Assembly: GCA_937983055.1 (NCBI GenBank)
Contig: CALJLA010000085.1
Coordinates: 1-17,631 of the forward strand
Reading direction: 5' to 3'
DNA: 17,631 bases
From: an uncultured Pseudomonadota bacterium
GTDB lineage: Bacteria; Pseudomonadota; Gammaproteobacteria; Burkholderiales; Eutrophovitaceae
Shown here: in pieces, positions 7,667-14,949 of the stretch
How the letters are laid out: every line of letters begins with the position of its first letter
Numbering within the stretch: position 1 is the stretch's first letter
The notes under the pieces: generated by a model
The model's database searches: none
Seen by the model: only the letters and a program-made list of their open reading frames with translations
What the model was told of the DNA's origin: nothing
Program-made: the position numbers and the translations under genes

Positions 7667-8440
7667 TCAGTGGCTTTTCAGAACCCGCTTGAGGCCGTCG
7701 ATGTCGATGATGCGCACATGCTTCTGCTGCACTTCGATCAAGCCCTCGTCCTGGAAGCGGGAGAACAGCCGGCTCACCGTCTCGAGCTTGAGGCCGAGGT
7801 AACTGCCGATTTCCTCGCGCGTCATGCGCAGGTGGAACTCGGAGGGCGAGTAGCCCCGGCGCACGAAACGCCGCGACAGGTTCAGCAGGAAGGTGGCGAG
7901 GCGCTCCTCGGCGCACATCGACCCGAGCAGCATCATCACCCCGTGGTCGCGCACGATCTCGCGGGCCAGCACGGAGTGCAGATGGCGCTGCATGCTGCGC
8001 ACCTCGCGCGAGATCTCCTCGATCAGCGAGAACGGCATGACGCACACCTCGCTGTCTTCCAGCGCCACCGCGGTGCCGTTGTAACGGCCGGCACCCAGGC
8101 CTTCCAGACCGAGCAGCTCGCCGCCCATGGAAAAGCCGGTGACCTGCTCGCGGCCCTCGCTGTCGACGACGCTGGTCTTGAAAAAGCCGCTGTGCACGGC
8201 GTACACGGCGTTGAACTCGTCGCCGGTGGAATAAAGGGTCTCCCCGCGCTTGATGCGCCGGCGCAGGTAGACGACGCGCTCCACCAGCTTCAGTTCTTCC
8301 GGCGTAAGGCCTTCGGGCAGGCACAGCTCGCGCAGATTGCAGCTCGAGCACTTCACTTCGAATCGGGAAGCGGCCGGCTCGCTGTGCTCCATGCGTGAAA
8401 CGTCGCGAAGGGGAATACGGGAGACGTTGGCGGTAGGCAT
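7667..8440 (-). CDS. fnr: FNR-type oxygen-sensing transcription regulator
   Basis: CRP/FNR-family activator whose 4Fe-4S cluster is lost in oxygen, controlling anaerobic genes. It has 257 residues. Cluster ligands are visible as C31-x2-C34-x5-C40 plus C133, the same spacing as in E. coli FNR. A cyclic-nucleotide-type beta-roll spans about 50-160, then the dimer helix and a helix-turn-helix (TREEIGSYLGLKLETVSRLF). The recognition residues E220, S223 and R224 are those that read TTGAT half-sites. The ATG at 8440 has a perfect AAAGGAG 8 bp upstream. The receiver gene upstream ends 22 bp away, so the two are probably co-transcribed. A matching FNR box lies at 11014-11027 before hemN. Confidence 0.96.
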   Translation of the reverse strand: MPTANVSRIPLRDVSRMEHSEPAASRFEVKCSSCNLRELCLPEGLTPEELKLVERVVYLRRRIKRGETLYSTGDEFNAVYAVHSGFFKTSVVDSEGREQVTGFSMGGELLGLEGLGAGRYNGTAVALEDSEVCVMPFSLIEEISREVRSMQRHLHSVLAREIVRDHGVMMLLGSMCAEERLATFLLNLSRRFVRRGYSPSEFHLRMTREEIGSYLGLKLETVSRLFSRFQDEGLIEVQQKHVRIIDIDGLKRVLKSH

Positions 8441-8462
8441 GTTCGCTCCTTTCGTTTTTCTT

Positions 8463-8873
8463 TCAGTTCAGAACGCGGGCGCGCTCGGCGAGCATGTCGC
8501 GCACCCGGTCCAGCTCGGTGGTCTTGTCGAAGAACTCGGCGGCGCCGAGGCGCTGCGCCATCCGCCGGTACGGTGTGCTGGCGAAGTTGCTCAGCATGAA
8601 CACGGCGATGTCCGGCGCTGCGTCGTGCACGGCGCGCAGCACGTCGAAGCCGCTGCCCTCCGCCAGGCGGATGTCGAGTACCACCGCATCCGGATGGGTG
8701 GCGAGAATGCTGCGGATAGCCTCGTCGGCGCCCACCGCGAATCCAACCCGGCAGGTGCCCGAGATGGAGTCCACCAGCTCTTCGAGCCGCTGGCGCACCA
8801 ACTCGGAGTCCTCGACGAGGAACACGCGCAGGGACTTGCGCGTTTGGGTACAGGCGTTGTTGTTCGTGTCCAT
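8463..8873 (-). CDS. Stand-alone receiver-domain response regulator
   Basis: A CheY-like protein of 136 residues with no output domain. The acidic pocket is VEDSE (E21, D22), the phospho-acceptor is D67 (VVLDIRL), the switch Ser is S95 and the conserved Lys is K117 (FFDKTTE). The last ~15 residues are a simple helix, so signalling must be by protein contact or as a phosphate sink. It lies between a NarL-type regulator and fnr on the same strand. The ATG at 8873 is the only credible start, with a weak ribosome site. The local kinase is the obvious candidate partner, but cross-talk is not shown. Confidence 0.9.
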   Translation of the reverse strand: MDTNNNACTQTRKSLRVFLVEDSELVRQRLEELVDSISGTCRVGFAVGADEAIRSILATHPDAVVLDIRLAEGSGFDVLRAVHDAAPDIAVFMLSNFASTPYRRMAQRLGAAEFFDKTTELDRVRDMLAERARVLN

Positions 8874-8931
8874 GGCACCCAGTGTGCCGGCCGCGGCACG
8901 GCGCCGGTATCGGCGCCGCCTGATTTGCGCC

Positions 8932-8970
8932 CTAGGAAGCGCGGAGGCCGGGCACTCGGAAAATTCCTAA
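8932..8970. promoter_or_regulatory. Candidate NarL-type response-regulator site upstream of the receiver-fnr genes
   Basis: CTCGGAA-AA-TTCCTAA (8955-8970) is an inverted heptamer pair with a 2-bp spacer, 5 of 7 positions symmetric. This is the 7-2-7 layout used by NarL-family regulators, although not the NarL base sequence. A third copy, CTAGGAA, lies at 8932-8938, 23 bp away or about two helical turns. The group sits in the 113-bp gap before the receiver gene, centred about 90 bp from its ATG. Binding by the neighbouring regulator is inferred. Confidence 0.35.
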
Positions 8971-8986
8971 CCCGGCGTTGACCCGG

Positions 8987-9631
8987 TCAGCCACCGGGCG
9001 CGGCGTCGAGCAGGTCGTTCTCCAGCGCGTAGCGCACCAGCTCGGCGGTACTGCCGAGCTTCATCTTTTCCTGGATGTGCGTCTTGTGGGTGCTGACGGT
9101 CTTGACCGAAAGATGCAGCCTGTCGGCGATCTCGCCGGGGCTCAGGCCCTGCGCCAGCAGGCGAAACACTTCGTATTCGCGGTCGGACAGCAGCGTGTGG
9201 GGCGGTGCGTCGCTGTCGCCCGCGCCGGCCACCAGGCTGGCGGCCGCCGCTTCGCTGATGTGCATGCCGCCTGCGGCGATCTTGCGGATGGCGCCGACCA
9301 GTTGCTCGGAGGCGCTGTCCTTGGTGAGATAGCCGGCGGCGCCGGCCTTGAGCGCGCGCGCGGCGTACTGCTGCTCGCCGTGCATCGACAGCACCAGGAT
9401 GCGCAGCTTGGGCTTTTCCTGCTTCAGGCGCTTGATCAACTCGATGCCGGAAGGGCCGGGCATCGACATGTCGAGCAGCGCGAGGTCGAAGTCGCCCGCC
9501 CGGACCAGCGCCAGCGCCTCGTCGCCGCTGGCCGCCTCGCCGGCGACCTGGATGTCGGCCACCCCCGAAAGAATCTGGCGCAATCCGTCGCGCACCAGCT
9601 GGTGATCGTCGGCCAGCAGCAGCCGGATCAT
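8987..9631 (-). CDS. NarL/FixJ-family (LuxR-type) response regulator
   Basis: Two-domain DNA-binding response regulator, 214 residues. The receiver domain spans residues 1-120 with acidic pocket D8-D9, phospho-acceptor D54 (ALLDMSMPG) and K104 (YLTKDSA). A LuxR helix-turn-helix follows at about 146-205 (LSDREYEVFRLLAQG then EIADRLHLSVKTVSTHK). Its ATG overlaps the kinase stop by four bases, so kinase and regulator are coupled and form a cognate pair. Targets are unknown; a candidate site lies just downstream at 8932-8970, before the receiver-fnr genes. Confidence 0.95.
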   Translation of the reverse strand: MIRLLLADDHQLVRDGLRQILSGVADIQVAGEAASGDEALALVRAGDFDLALLDMSMPGPSGIELIKRLKQEKPKLRILVLSMHGEQQYAARALKAGAAGYLTKDSASEQLVGAIRKIAAGGMHISEAAAASLVAGAGDSDAPPHTLLSDREYEVFRLLAQGLSPGEIADRLHLSVKTVSTHKTHIQEKMKLGSTAELVRYALENDLLDAAPGG

Positions 9632-10983
9632 GTCTCCGATCCTTCCTGGGCGGTCACCGGAATGCGCAGGCTGAGCCGCGTGCCGCCGCGCGGGGCGCGC
9701 GCGATCTCGAGCTCGCCGCCCAGGTGGCGCCCCCGCTCGCGCATACCCTTGAGTCCGACCGAGCGCGCCTTTGACAGATCCTCGGGCGCGATGCCGCGCC
9801 CGTCGTCCTCGATTTCCAGACGGATGGCGCCATTGTCCAGCGCCAGCATGATCCAGGCGTTACCGGCGTCGGCGTGGCGCGCGATGTTGGTGAGGGACTC
9901 CTGCAGCGCCCGGTACACGGTGTTCGCCACGTTGCGGTCGAGGCGGTGGAGCGCGTCGCCCTCCGGCGCGTCGAGCTGGCAGCGCACCGAGCTGCGCTGC
10001 CCGAAATCCTCGACCAGCCACGACACCGCGTCGGACAGGCCAAGATCGTCGAGCATCAGCGGGCGCAGGTCGGCGGCGATGCGACGCACCGAGGTGACCG
10101 TCTGGTCGAGCGTTTCGGTCATTTTCGCCGCCTTGTCGGCGAGCGCGGCGTCGCCGCCGGGCAGGCGCTGGCGCAGCCAGCCCATGTCCATCTTGAGCGC
10201 CGTGAGCAGCTGCCCGAGCTCATCGTGCAGCTCGCGGGCGATGCGGGTCTTTTCCTCCTCGCGCGCGTCCTGTACCTGGGCCGACAGCATGCGCAGCTCG
10301 TACTGCTGGCGCTTGAGCGCATCCTCGTACTGCTTGCGGCCGGTGACGTCGCGCAGGATCACGGTGAAGTAACGGGTATCGCCCTGGATGGTCTGCGAAA
10401 TAGAGGCCTCGATCGGAAATTCCTCGCCGTTGGCGCGCAGTGCCCACAGCAGGTTCGCCACGCCCATGCGGCGGTTGGTGACCCCGGTGCGGCCGAAGCT
10501 TTCGATATGGTTGCGGTGGCCGGCGCGGAAGCGCGAGGGAATGAAGCGGTCCAGCGGCGAGCCGATCGCCTGGTCGCGAGGGCAGCGGAACATCTGCTCG
10601 GCGGCACGGTTGAACAGAACGATGGTCTGGGTCTGGTCGACGGTGATGATGGCGTCCATCGCCGAGTCGACGATGGCGCCCAGGCGCGCGGAACTTTCGG
10701 CCAGCGCCGCGCGCGCCTGCGCCGAAATACGATCGGCGCGGTGGGTCTGCTCGTCGGCGCGCAGCGCCTGGCGCACCGCCACCGCGACGCCCGCGCCCAC
10801 CAGCAGCATGTCGCAAAGCAGGCTGGCGCCGATCAGCCAGGGGGCCTGCTCGCCGAAGGAAAAGGCGGCGATGTTGAGCGAGGCCACCGCTGCCAGCACC
10901 ACCGCGGCCAGGATCAGAACCAATGGGTGCCGCCACACGGGGCGGACCGGCGGGGCGTTCGACACGCGTTCGGCGTCGCTCAC
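9628..10983 (-). CDS. PAS-domain sensor histidine kinase (HisKA_3 / NarX-like class)
   Basis: Membrane sensor kinase, 451 residues, that would phosphorylate the adjacent regulator. Two TM helices (about 20-41 and 49-70) are joined by a very short outside loop, so sensing is probably through the membrane or inside the cell. A linker helix leads to a PAS domain (about 103-220: IVDSAMDAIITVDQ, ending FTVILRDVTGRKQYE). A HisKA_3 dimerisation domain follows with H253 (ARELHDELGQLL), then a HATPase domain with N-box QESLTNIARHA and G-box DDGRG. No cysteine cluster or haem motif identifies a ligand. The start is GTG, 10983-10981 on the reverse strand; an upstream ATG is out of frame. It is transcribed away from hemN. 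Confidence 0.94.
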   Translation of the reverse strand: MSDAERVSNAPPVRPVWRHPLVLILAAVVLAAVASLNIAAFSFGEQAPWLIGASLLCDMLLVGAGVAVAVRQALRADEQTHRADRISAQARAALAESSARLGAIVDSAMDAIITVDQTQTIVLFNRAAEQMFRCPRDQAIGSPLDRFIPSRFRAGHRNHIESFGRTGVTNRRMGVANLLWALRANGEEFPIEASISQTIQGDTRYFTVILRDVTGRKQYEDALKRQQYELRMLSAQVQDAREEEKTRIARELHDELGQLLTALKMDMGWLRQRLPGGDAALADKAAKMTETLDQTVTSVRRIAADLRPLMLDDLGLSDAVSWLVEDFGQRSSVRCQLDAPEGDALHRLDRNVANTVYRALQESLTNIARHADAGNAWIMLALDNGAIRLEIEDDGRGIAPEDLSKARSVGLKGMRERGRHLGGELEIARAPRGGTRLSLRIPVTAQEGSET

Positions 10984-11013
10984 CGAAGGTCCCGCCCGCG
11001 CATCCGGTACCCC

Positions 11014-11027
11014 TTGACTTGTATCAA
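11014..11027. promoter_or_regulatory. FNR box in the kinase-hemN divergent region
   Basis: TTGAC-TTGT-ATCAA differs from the TTGAT-N4-ATCAA consensus at one base. Its centre is at 11020.5. Activation from the usual -41.5 position would start transcription near 11062, and a -10-like CATAGT lies at 11049-11054, a good fit for hemN. On the other strand the box is only ~37 bp from the kinase GTG, too close for normal activation, so repression or no effect is likelier there. FNR control of hemN is well known in proteobacteria. Confidence 0.87.
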
Positions 11028-11095
11028 ACCGGCAATCCGCATGGCTGGCATAGTCGCGTCAATCGGCGGCAACTTGCGACATCGCCACGAGGCAC

Positions 11096-12493
11096 ATGAG
11101 CTATCCATCTTCGGAACTGGTCATCGACCCGGTCATGATCCGTAAGCATGACGTGAGCGGGCCACGATACACGTCGTATCCGACCGCGGACCGCTTCGTC
11201 GAGGCCTTTGGCGAGCCGCACTTCAGGCACTGGCTCGACAAGCGCAGCATCGGCGGTTTCGTGCAACCGCTGTCGGTGTACGTGCATCTGCCATTCTGCG
11301 ACACGCTGTGCCTTTACTGCGGCTGCAACAAGGTGGTGACCCGCGACCGCGCAAAGTCATCAAAGTATATCAAGTACCTCGACGCCGAACTTGGGCTGCT
11401 GGACGGGCTTCTGGGCGACGAGCGGCGCATCTCTCAGTTGCACTGGGGTGGCGGCACGCCGACATTTCTTTCGCGCGAGGAAATGTCGGCGCTCGCCGCA
11501 CGGCTGAAGCAGGTTCTGGAGCCGGCGGACAACTGCGAGTGCTCCATCGAGATCGATACGCGCCGGCTCGAGCGCGGCACGGTCGGCTTTCGTGCCGGGC
11601 GTGGCCTCCACCGCGGGTCGACGGGGCCGCAGGATTTCGACCCGCAGGTGCAGAAGGCGGTCAACCGGGTGCAGAGCGAGGCGGTCACCCGCAGCGCGAT
11701 CGAACAGGCCCGCGCCGCCGGTTTCCGCTCGGTGAATCTCGATCTGATCTACGGGCTGCCGAAGCAGACCCTGGACAGCTTCAATGCCACGCTCGACCGG
11801 GTGATCGCCCTGTCGCCGGACCGCATTGCGCTGTACAGCTACGCGCACCTGCCGCGCATGTTCAGGCCGCAGCAGCGCATTTCGGAAGCCGACCTGCCGT
11901 CGGCGGAAACCAAACTGCAGATCCTGACGCTGGCGATCGGCCGGCTGACCCGTGCCGGCTACCTCTATATTGGCATGGACCACTTCGCGCGCCCGGACGA
12001 CGACCTGGCGGTGGCGCAGCGGCGCGGCCGTCTGCACCGCAATTTCCAGGGCTACTCAGCGCTGCCCGACTGCGATGTGCTCGGCATCGGCGTATCGGCG
12101 ATCGGCCAGATCGGGCCGACCTATTACCAGAACCGCAAGAACCTGGACGAATACTACGCGTCCCTGGATGCGGGCCAGCTGCCGGTGATGCGCGGCATCG
12201 AACTGACCCAGGACGACCTGGTGCGGCGGGCGGTGATTCGCGCACTGATCTGCAATTTCCGGGTGTCGATGGAGGCGATCGAGCTCGCCTACCTGATCAG
12301 CTTCCGCGAGTATTTCGCCGCCGAGCTGGGGGCGCTCAAGCCGCTGGCCGAAGACGGGCTGATCGAATTCGAGCATGACGACTGGATCGTGGTGACTGCC
12401 GCCGGCCGGCTGCTGGTGCGGCGCATCTGCATGGTGTTCGATCGCTACCTGCAGGACCGCGAGCGAAAAGCCAACTACTCGCGGGTGATGTGA
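11096..12493 (+). CDS. hemN: Oxygen-independent coproporphyrinogen III oxidase
   Basis: Radical-SAM enzyme that decarboxylates coproporphyrinogen III to protoporphyrinogen IX without oxygen, supplying haem during anaerobic growth. The 465 residues match HemN rather than the shorter HemW. Visible are PRYTSYPTA near the N-terminus, the SAM-cluster motif C68-x3-C72-x2-C75 with C77 (FCDTLCLYCGCNK), GGGTP at 118-122, NLDLIYGLPKQT and the HemN C-terminal domain. One segment is odd: residues 155-178 read IDTRR and then GLHRGSTGPQD, where the family has IDPR and GFNRxSxGVQD. Q179 and D180 are kept and there is no frameshift. Expression is probably FNR-dependent. The next gene starts within the stop (TGATG). 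Confidence 0.94.
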   Translation: MSYPSSELVIDPVMIRKHDVSGPRYTSYPTADRFVEAFGEPHFRHWLDKRSIGGFVQPLSVYVHLPFCDTLCLYCGCNKVVTRDRAKSSKYIKYLDAELGLLDGLLGDERRISQLHWGGGTPTFLSREEMSALAARLKQVLEPADNCECSIEIDTRRLERGTVGFRAGRGLHRGSTGPQDFDPQVQKAVNRVQSEAVTRSAIEQARAAGFRSVNLDLIYGLPKQTLDSFNATLDRVIALSPDRIALYSYAHLPRMFRPQQRISEADLPSAETKLQILTLAIGRLTRAGYLYIGMDHFARPDDDLAVAQRRGRLHRNFQGYSALPDCDVLGIGVSAIGQIGPTYYQNRKNLDEYYASLDAGQLPVMRGIELTQDDLVRRAVIRALICNFRVSMEAIELAYLISFREYFAAELGALKPLAEDGLIEFEHDDWIVVTAAGRLLVRRICMVFDRYLQDRERKANYSRVM

Positions 12494-13191
12494 TGCCGGA
12501 GATCAGCCTGGCCGCAGTGTTCGTGGTGGGGCTGCTCGGCGGCGGCCACTGCGCCGGCATGTGCGGCGGGATCGTCGGCGCGCTGTCCTCGCAAGCCAAA
12601 GGGGCACGTGCGGGGCTGCACCTTGCGTACAGCAGCGGGCGTATCGCCAGCTATGCCGCGGCCGGCGCGCTAGCCGGTTCGGTCGGCGGGCTCGGGCTGC
12701 TGCTGTCCGATCTGCTGCCGGTTCAGCTCGGTCTGTACATCCTCGCCAACGTCATGCTGCTGGTGCTGGGCCTGTATCTCGCCGGCCTGTCGTCGCTGGC
12801 GGCGCGCTTCGAGGCGCCGGGGCGCCGGCTGTGGGCGCGGCTGCAGCCGCTCACCCGGCGCCTGCTGCCGGCCGATACGCTGCCGCGCGCCGTCGGCGTC
12901 GGGCTGCTGTGGGGCTGGATTCCCTGCGGGCTGGTGTACGGCGTACTGGCCACGGCGCTGCTTTCGGGCAGCGTCGGGCAGGGCGCGTCGCTGATGGCGG
13001 CCTTCGGCCTGGGCACCCTGCCCAACCTGCTGGCCGCCGGGCTGCTGGTCGGGCGCGCCGGCCGGGTGCTGCGCGCGCCGGTATTTCGCACGGTGAGCGG
13101 TGCGCTGGTGTTCGGCTTCGGCGCCGCGGGTCTCGCGCGGGCGCTGGAGCTTGGCGACCAGATCCGCCGCGGGGTGCTCTGCCTCGCCTGA
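12493..13191 (+). CDS. COG2836 (TauE/SafE-like) membrane protein
   Basis: Six-helix membrane protein, 232 residues, usually labelled sulfite exporter TauE/SafE family. Helix 1 contains GGGHCAGMCGG with H19, C20, M23 and C24; a later helix has WGWIPCGLVYG. Paired HCxxMC and PCG motifs in helices would suit metal or thiol chemistry, and as I recall the family is frequent next to cbb3 oxidase maturation genes. The ATG at 12493 overlaps the hemN stop (TGATG), which favours it over the GTG one codon earlier. It is probably in the hemN operon and under the same FNR box. No ~30-bp terminator is seen before the ribosomal promoter that follows. Confidence 0.85.
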   Translation: MPEISLAAVFVVGLLGGGHCAGMCGGIVGALSSQAKGARAGLHLAYSSGRIASYAAAGALAGSVGGLGLLLSDLLPVQLGLYILANVMLLVLGLYLAGLSSLAARFEAPGRRLWARLQPLTRRLLPADTLPRAVGVGLLWGWIPCGLVYGVLATALLSGSVGQGASLMAAFGLGTLPNLLAAGLLVGRAGRVLRAPVFRTVSGALVFGFGAAGLARALELGDQIRRGVLCLA

Positions 13192-13221
13192 CCGGGTGGC
13201 CGACGTCCAAGGGAAACTGCC

Positions 13222-13249
13222 TTGATCCGACAGGCAATATCGGTATAAT
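13222..13249 (+). promoter_or_regulatory. Sigma70 promoter of the rpsF operon
   Basis: TTGATC (13222-13227) and a perfect TATAAT (13244-13249) are 16 bp apart. Transcription would start near 13256, giving a leader of about 78 nt before rpsF. Confidence 0.85.
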
Positions 13250-13263
13250 CCGCGCCTTTCCTT

Positions 13264-13310
13264 GCCTCACCGGGTCCGCATCCGGGAGGCTTTCCGCCCG
13301 CCAGCGGGCG
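13264..13310 (+). promoter_or_regulatory. Structured rpsF leader, candidate S6:S18 autoregulatory element
   Basis: Two hairpins fit in the leader. The first pairs GCCTC (13264-13268) and CCGG with CCGG and GAGGC (13286-13290), leaving a bulged A and a GTCCGCAT loop. The second is CGCCCG-CCAG-CGGGCG (13295-13310), ending 11 bp before the AAGGAG ribosome site. Many bacterial rpsF leaders carry an RNA element with a key CCG that binds the S6:S18 complex. I see CCG triplets in suitable places but cannot confirm the fold. Confidence 0.4.
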
Positions 13311-13333
13311 AACTACCCACAAGGAGCTATTCG

Positions 13334-13717
13334 ATGCGGCATTACGAGATCGTATTCATCGTTCATCCCGATCAGAGCGAGCAGGTGCCCGCAATGATCG
13401 ACCGCTACCGCGGCATGGTGACCTCCGGCGGCGGCGTGATCCACCGGCTCGAAGACTGGGGCCGGCGCCAGCTTGCCTATCCCATCCAGAAGGTTCACAA
13501 GGCGCACTACGTGCTGATGAACATCCAGTGCGACAAGAAGACGCTGGACGAACTGGAGCACGCCTTCAAATTCAACGATGCGGTGCTGCGCCACCTGACG
13601 GTGAACATGACCGGCGCGGTGACCGAGGCGTCGCCGATGATGAAGGAAGAAAAATCGAAGCAGATCGTCGGCACGGCCGCAGAGGCCGAGAAGCCGGCCG
13701 CCGGAGCGGCCGCCTGA
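13334..13717 (+). CDS. rpsF: 30S ribosomal protein S6
   Basis: Small-subunit protein that binds 16S rRNA together with S18. It has 127 residues with MRHYEIVFIVHPDQSEQVPA at the start, EDWGRRQLAYPI and the VLRHLTV strand, all typical. The Ala/Glu-rich tail after residue 105 is the usual variable extension. The ATG has AAGGAG 8 bp upstream. It is the first gene of the rpsF-priB-rpsR-rplI operon. Confidence 0.98.
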   Translation: MRHYEIVFIVHPDQSEQVPAMIDRYRGMVTSGGGVIHRLEDWGRRQLAYPIQKVHKAHYVLMNIQCDKKTLDELEHAFKFNDAVLRHLTVNMTGAVTEASPMMKEEKSKQIVGTAAEAEKPAAGAAA

Positions 13718-13721
13718 GGCG

Positions 13722-14021
13722 GTGGCCAACCGGCTGCGGCTCGACGCCACGATCGCCCGCAAGGAACCGCTCAGACTCACGCCGGCCGGCGCCGCAGTGC
13801 TGGCCTTCAGCGTGACGCACCAGTCAAGCCAGATGGAAGCGGGCAGTGCGCGGGACGTGAGCTTCGAGGCGCAGTGCGTGGCGATCGGCGAAGTGGCGCG
13901 GCGTCTTGAGCCGCTGGCGACCGGAACCCGGATCGAGATCGAGGGATTTCTCGCCGCACGCAGCCGGCAATCGAGATCGCTGGTGCTTCACGTGAACGAA
14001 TTCAGTTTGATACGAGGCTAG
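13722..14021 (+). CDS. priB: Primosomal replication protein N (PriB)
   Basis: OB-fold single-stranded DNA-binding protein that helps PriA restart stalled forks, related to SSB. It has 99 residues. The SSB-like core is visible (VLAFSVTHQSSQ, VSFEAQCVAIGEVA, GTRIEIEGFLAARS). The start is a GTG only 4 bp after the rpsF stop with a weak ribosome site, implying coupling and modest expression between two highly expressed ribosomal genes. Confidence 0.95.
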   Translation: MANRLRLDATIARKEPLRLTPAGAAVLAFSVTHQSSQMEAGSARDVSFEAQCVAIGEVARRLEPLATGTRIEIEGFLAARSRQSRSLVLHVNEFSLIRG

Positions 14022-14024
14022 ATC

Positions 14025-14294
14025 ATGGCATTTGGCAGAAAACCCAAGGGCAAGGAAAAAAAGAGTTTCTCGCGGCCGCTGTTCAAGCGCCGCAAGTATT
14101 GCCGCTTCACCGCGGAGAAGATCGAGTGGATCGACTACAAGGACGTCGAACTGCTGAAGGATTTCATCAACGAGAACGGCAAGATCATTCCCGCCCGCAT
14201 CACCGGCACCAAGACGCGTTACCAGCGCCAGCTGTCGGTGGCGATCAAGCGCGCGCGCTTCCTGGCGCTGCTGCATTACACCGACATTCACTGA
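14025..14294 (+). CDS. rpsR: 30S ribosomal protein S18
   Basis: 89 residues; S6 partner in the small subunit platform. FKRRKYCRFTAEKIEWIDYKD, FINENGKIIPARITGT and KRARFLALLHYTD are diagnostic (here with a slightly long basic N-terminus). The spacer to priB is 3 bp. A single Cys, in the RKYCRF context, is present. Confidence 0.98.
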   Translation: MAFGRKPKGKEKKSFSRPLFKRRKYCRFTAEKIEWIDYKDVELLKDFINENGKIIPARITGTKTRYQRQLSVAIKRARFLALLHYTDIH

Positions 14295-14306
14295 TAGAGA
14301 CCGGCC

Positions 14307-14762
14307 ATGCAGATCATTTTGATGGAGAAAGTCCACAACCTTGGCCAGCTTGGCGACATCGTCAAGGTGAAGGACGGCTTCGCGCGCAACTACCTGATCC
14401 CGCAGGGCAAGGCGAAGCGCGCCACGCCGGCGAACGTGGCCGAGTTCGAGAAGCGCCGCGCGGAACTGGAAGCGCAGCAGGCGAAGGTGCTGGGCGAAGC
14501 GCAGGCGCGCGCCGAGAAGCTGCAGGGCATTACGCTGCAGATTACCCAGAAGGCGGGTGTCGACGGCCGGCTGTTCGGTTCGGTCACCAACTATGACGTG
14601 GTCGAGGCGCTGAAAGGCCTGGGCCACGACATACCGAAATCAATGGTGCGCATGCCGCACGGCTCGCTGAAGCAGGTCGGCGACCACCAGGTATTCGTTG
14701 ACCTGCACGGCGACGTGGAAGTGGAAATCACCGTGTCGGTGATCGGCGAGCAGCAGGTGTAG
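14307..14762 (+). CDS. rplI: 50S ribosomal protein L9
   Basis: 151 residues, full length. The N-terminal domain MQIILMEKVHNLGQLGDIVK and VKDGFARNYLIPQGKA binds 23S rRNA. A long Ala/Glu/Arg-rich connecting helix (about 42-75) leads to the C-terminal domain (RLFGSVTNYDVVEALK). It is the last gene of the ribosomal operon, followed by a terminator. Confidence 0.98.
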   Translation: MQIILMEKVHNLGQLGDIVKVKDGFARNYLIPQGKAKRATPANVAEFEKRRAELEAQQAKVLGEAQARAEKLQGITLQITQKAGVDGRLFGSVTNYDVVEALKGLGHDIPKSMVRMPHGSLKQVGDHQVFVDLHGDVEVEITVSVIGEQQV

Positions 14763-14785
14763 CCAAACGGCGACAGCTGTATGGC

Positions 14786-14813
14786 AAGGGCCGCACGCAA
14801 GTGCGGCCCTTTT
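14786..14813 (+). terminator. Rho-independent terminator after rplI
   Basis: An 11-bp perfect stem AAGGGCCGCAC / GTGCGGCCCTT (14786-14796, 14801-14811) with a GCAA tetraloop and a T-run (TTTTCATTT) ends the ribosomal operon 24 bp past the stop. dnaB therefore probably has its own promoter between 14815 and 14949; the best -10 I see there is TACACT at 14888-14893, without a clear -35. Confidence 0.93.
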
Positions 14814-14949
14814 CATTTCCGCTCAGCGGCTTCCGCGCCGAAGTTCAGCGCACGCATATTTTCCTGTCGCCGCAGCCGTCGATTCACTACACTTCGCGGA
14901 GCATTTCGGGCTCTGCACGAGATTCGAATAACTCACACGGGAAAGGCGC

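Noticed and set aside
8978..8991. TTGACCCGGTCAG, resembling an FNR half-site pair
   Set aside because: The right half does not match ATCAA, and the stretch includes the end of the response-regulator gene.
11558..11629. A compensated frameshift as the cause of the odd HemN segment
   Set aside because: Neither alternative frame restores GFNRxSxGVQD; the pattern fits separate substitutions instead.
12490..12492. GTG as the start of the COG2836 gene
   Set aside because: The adjacent ATG at 12493 overlaps the hemN stop as TGATG, a common coupled arrangement; one codon difference is immaterial.
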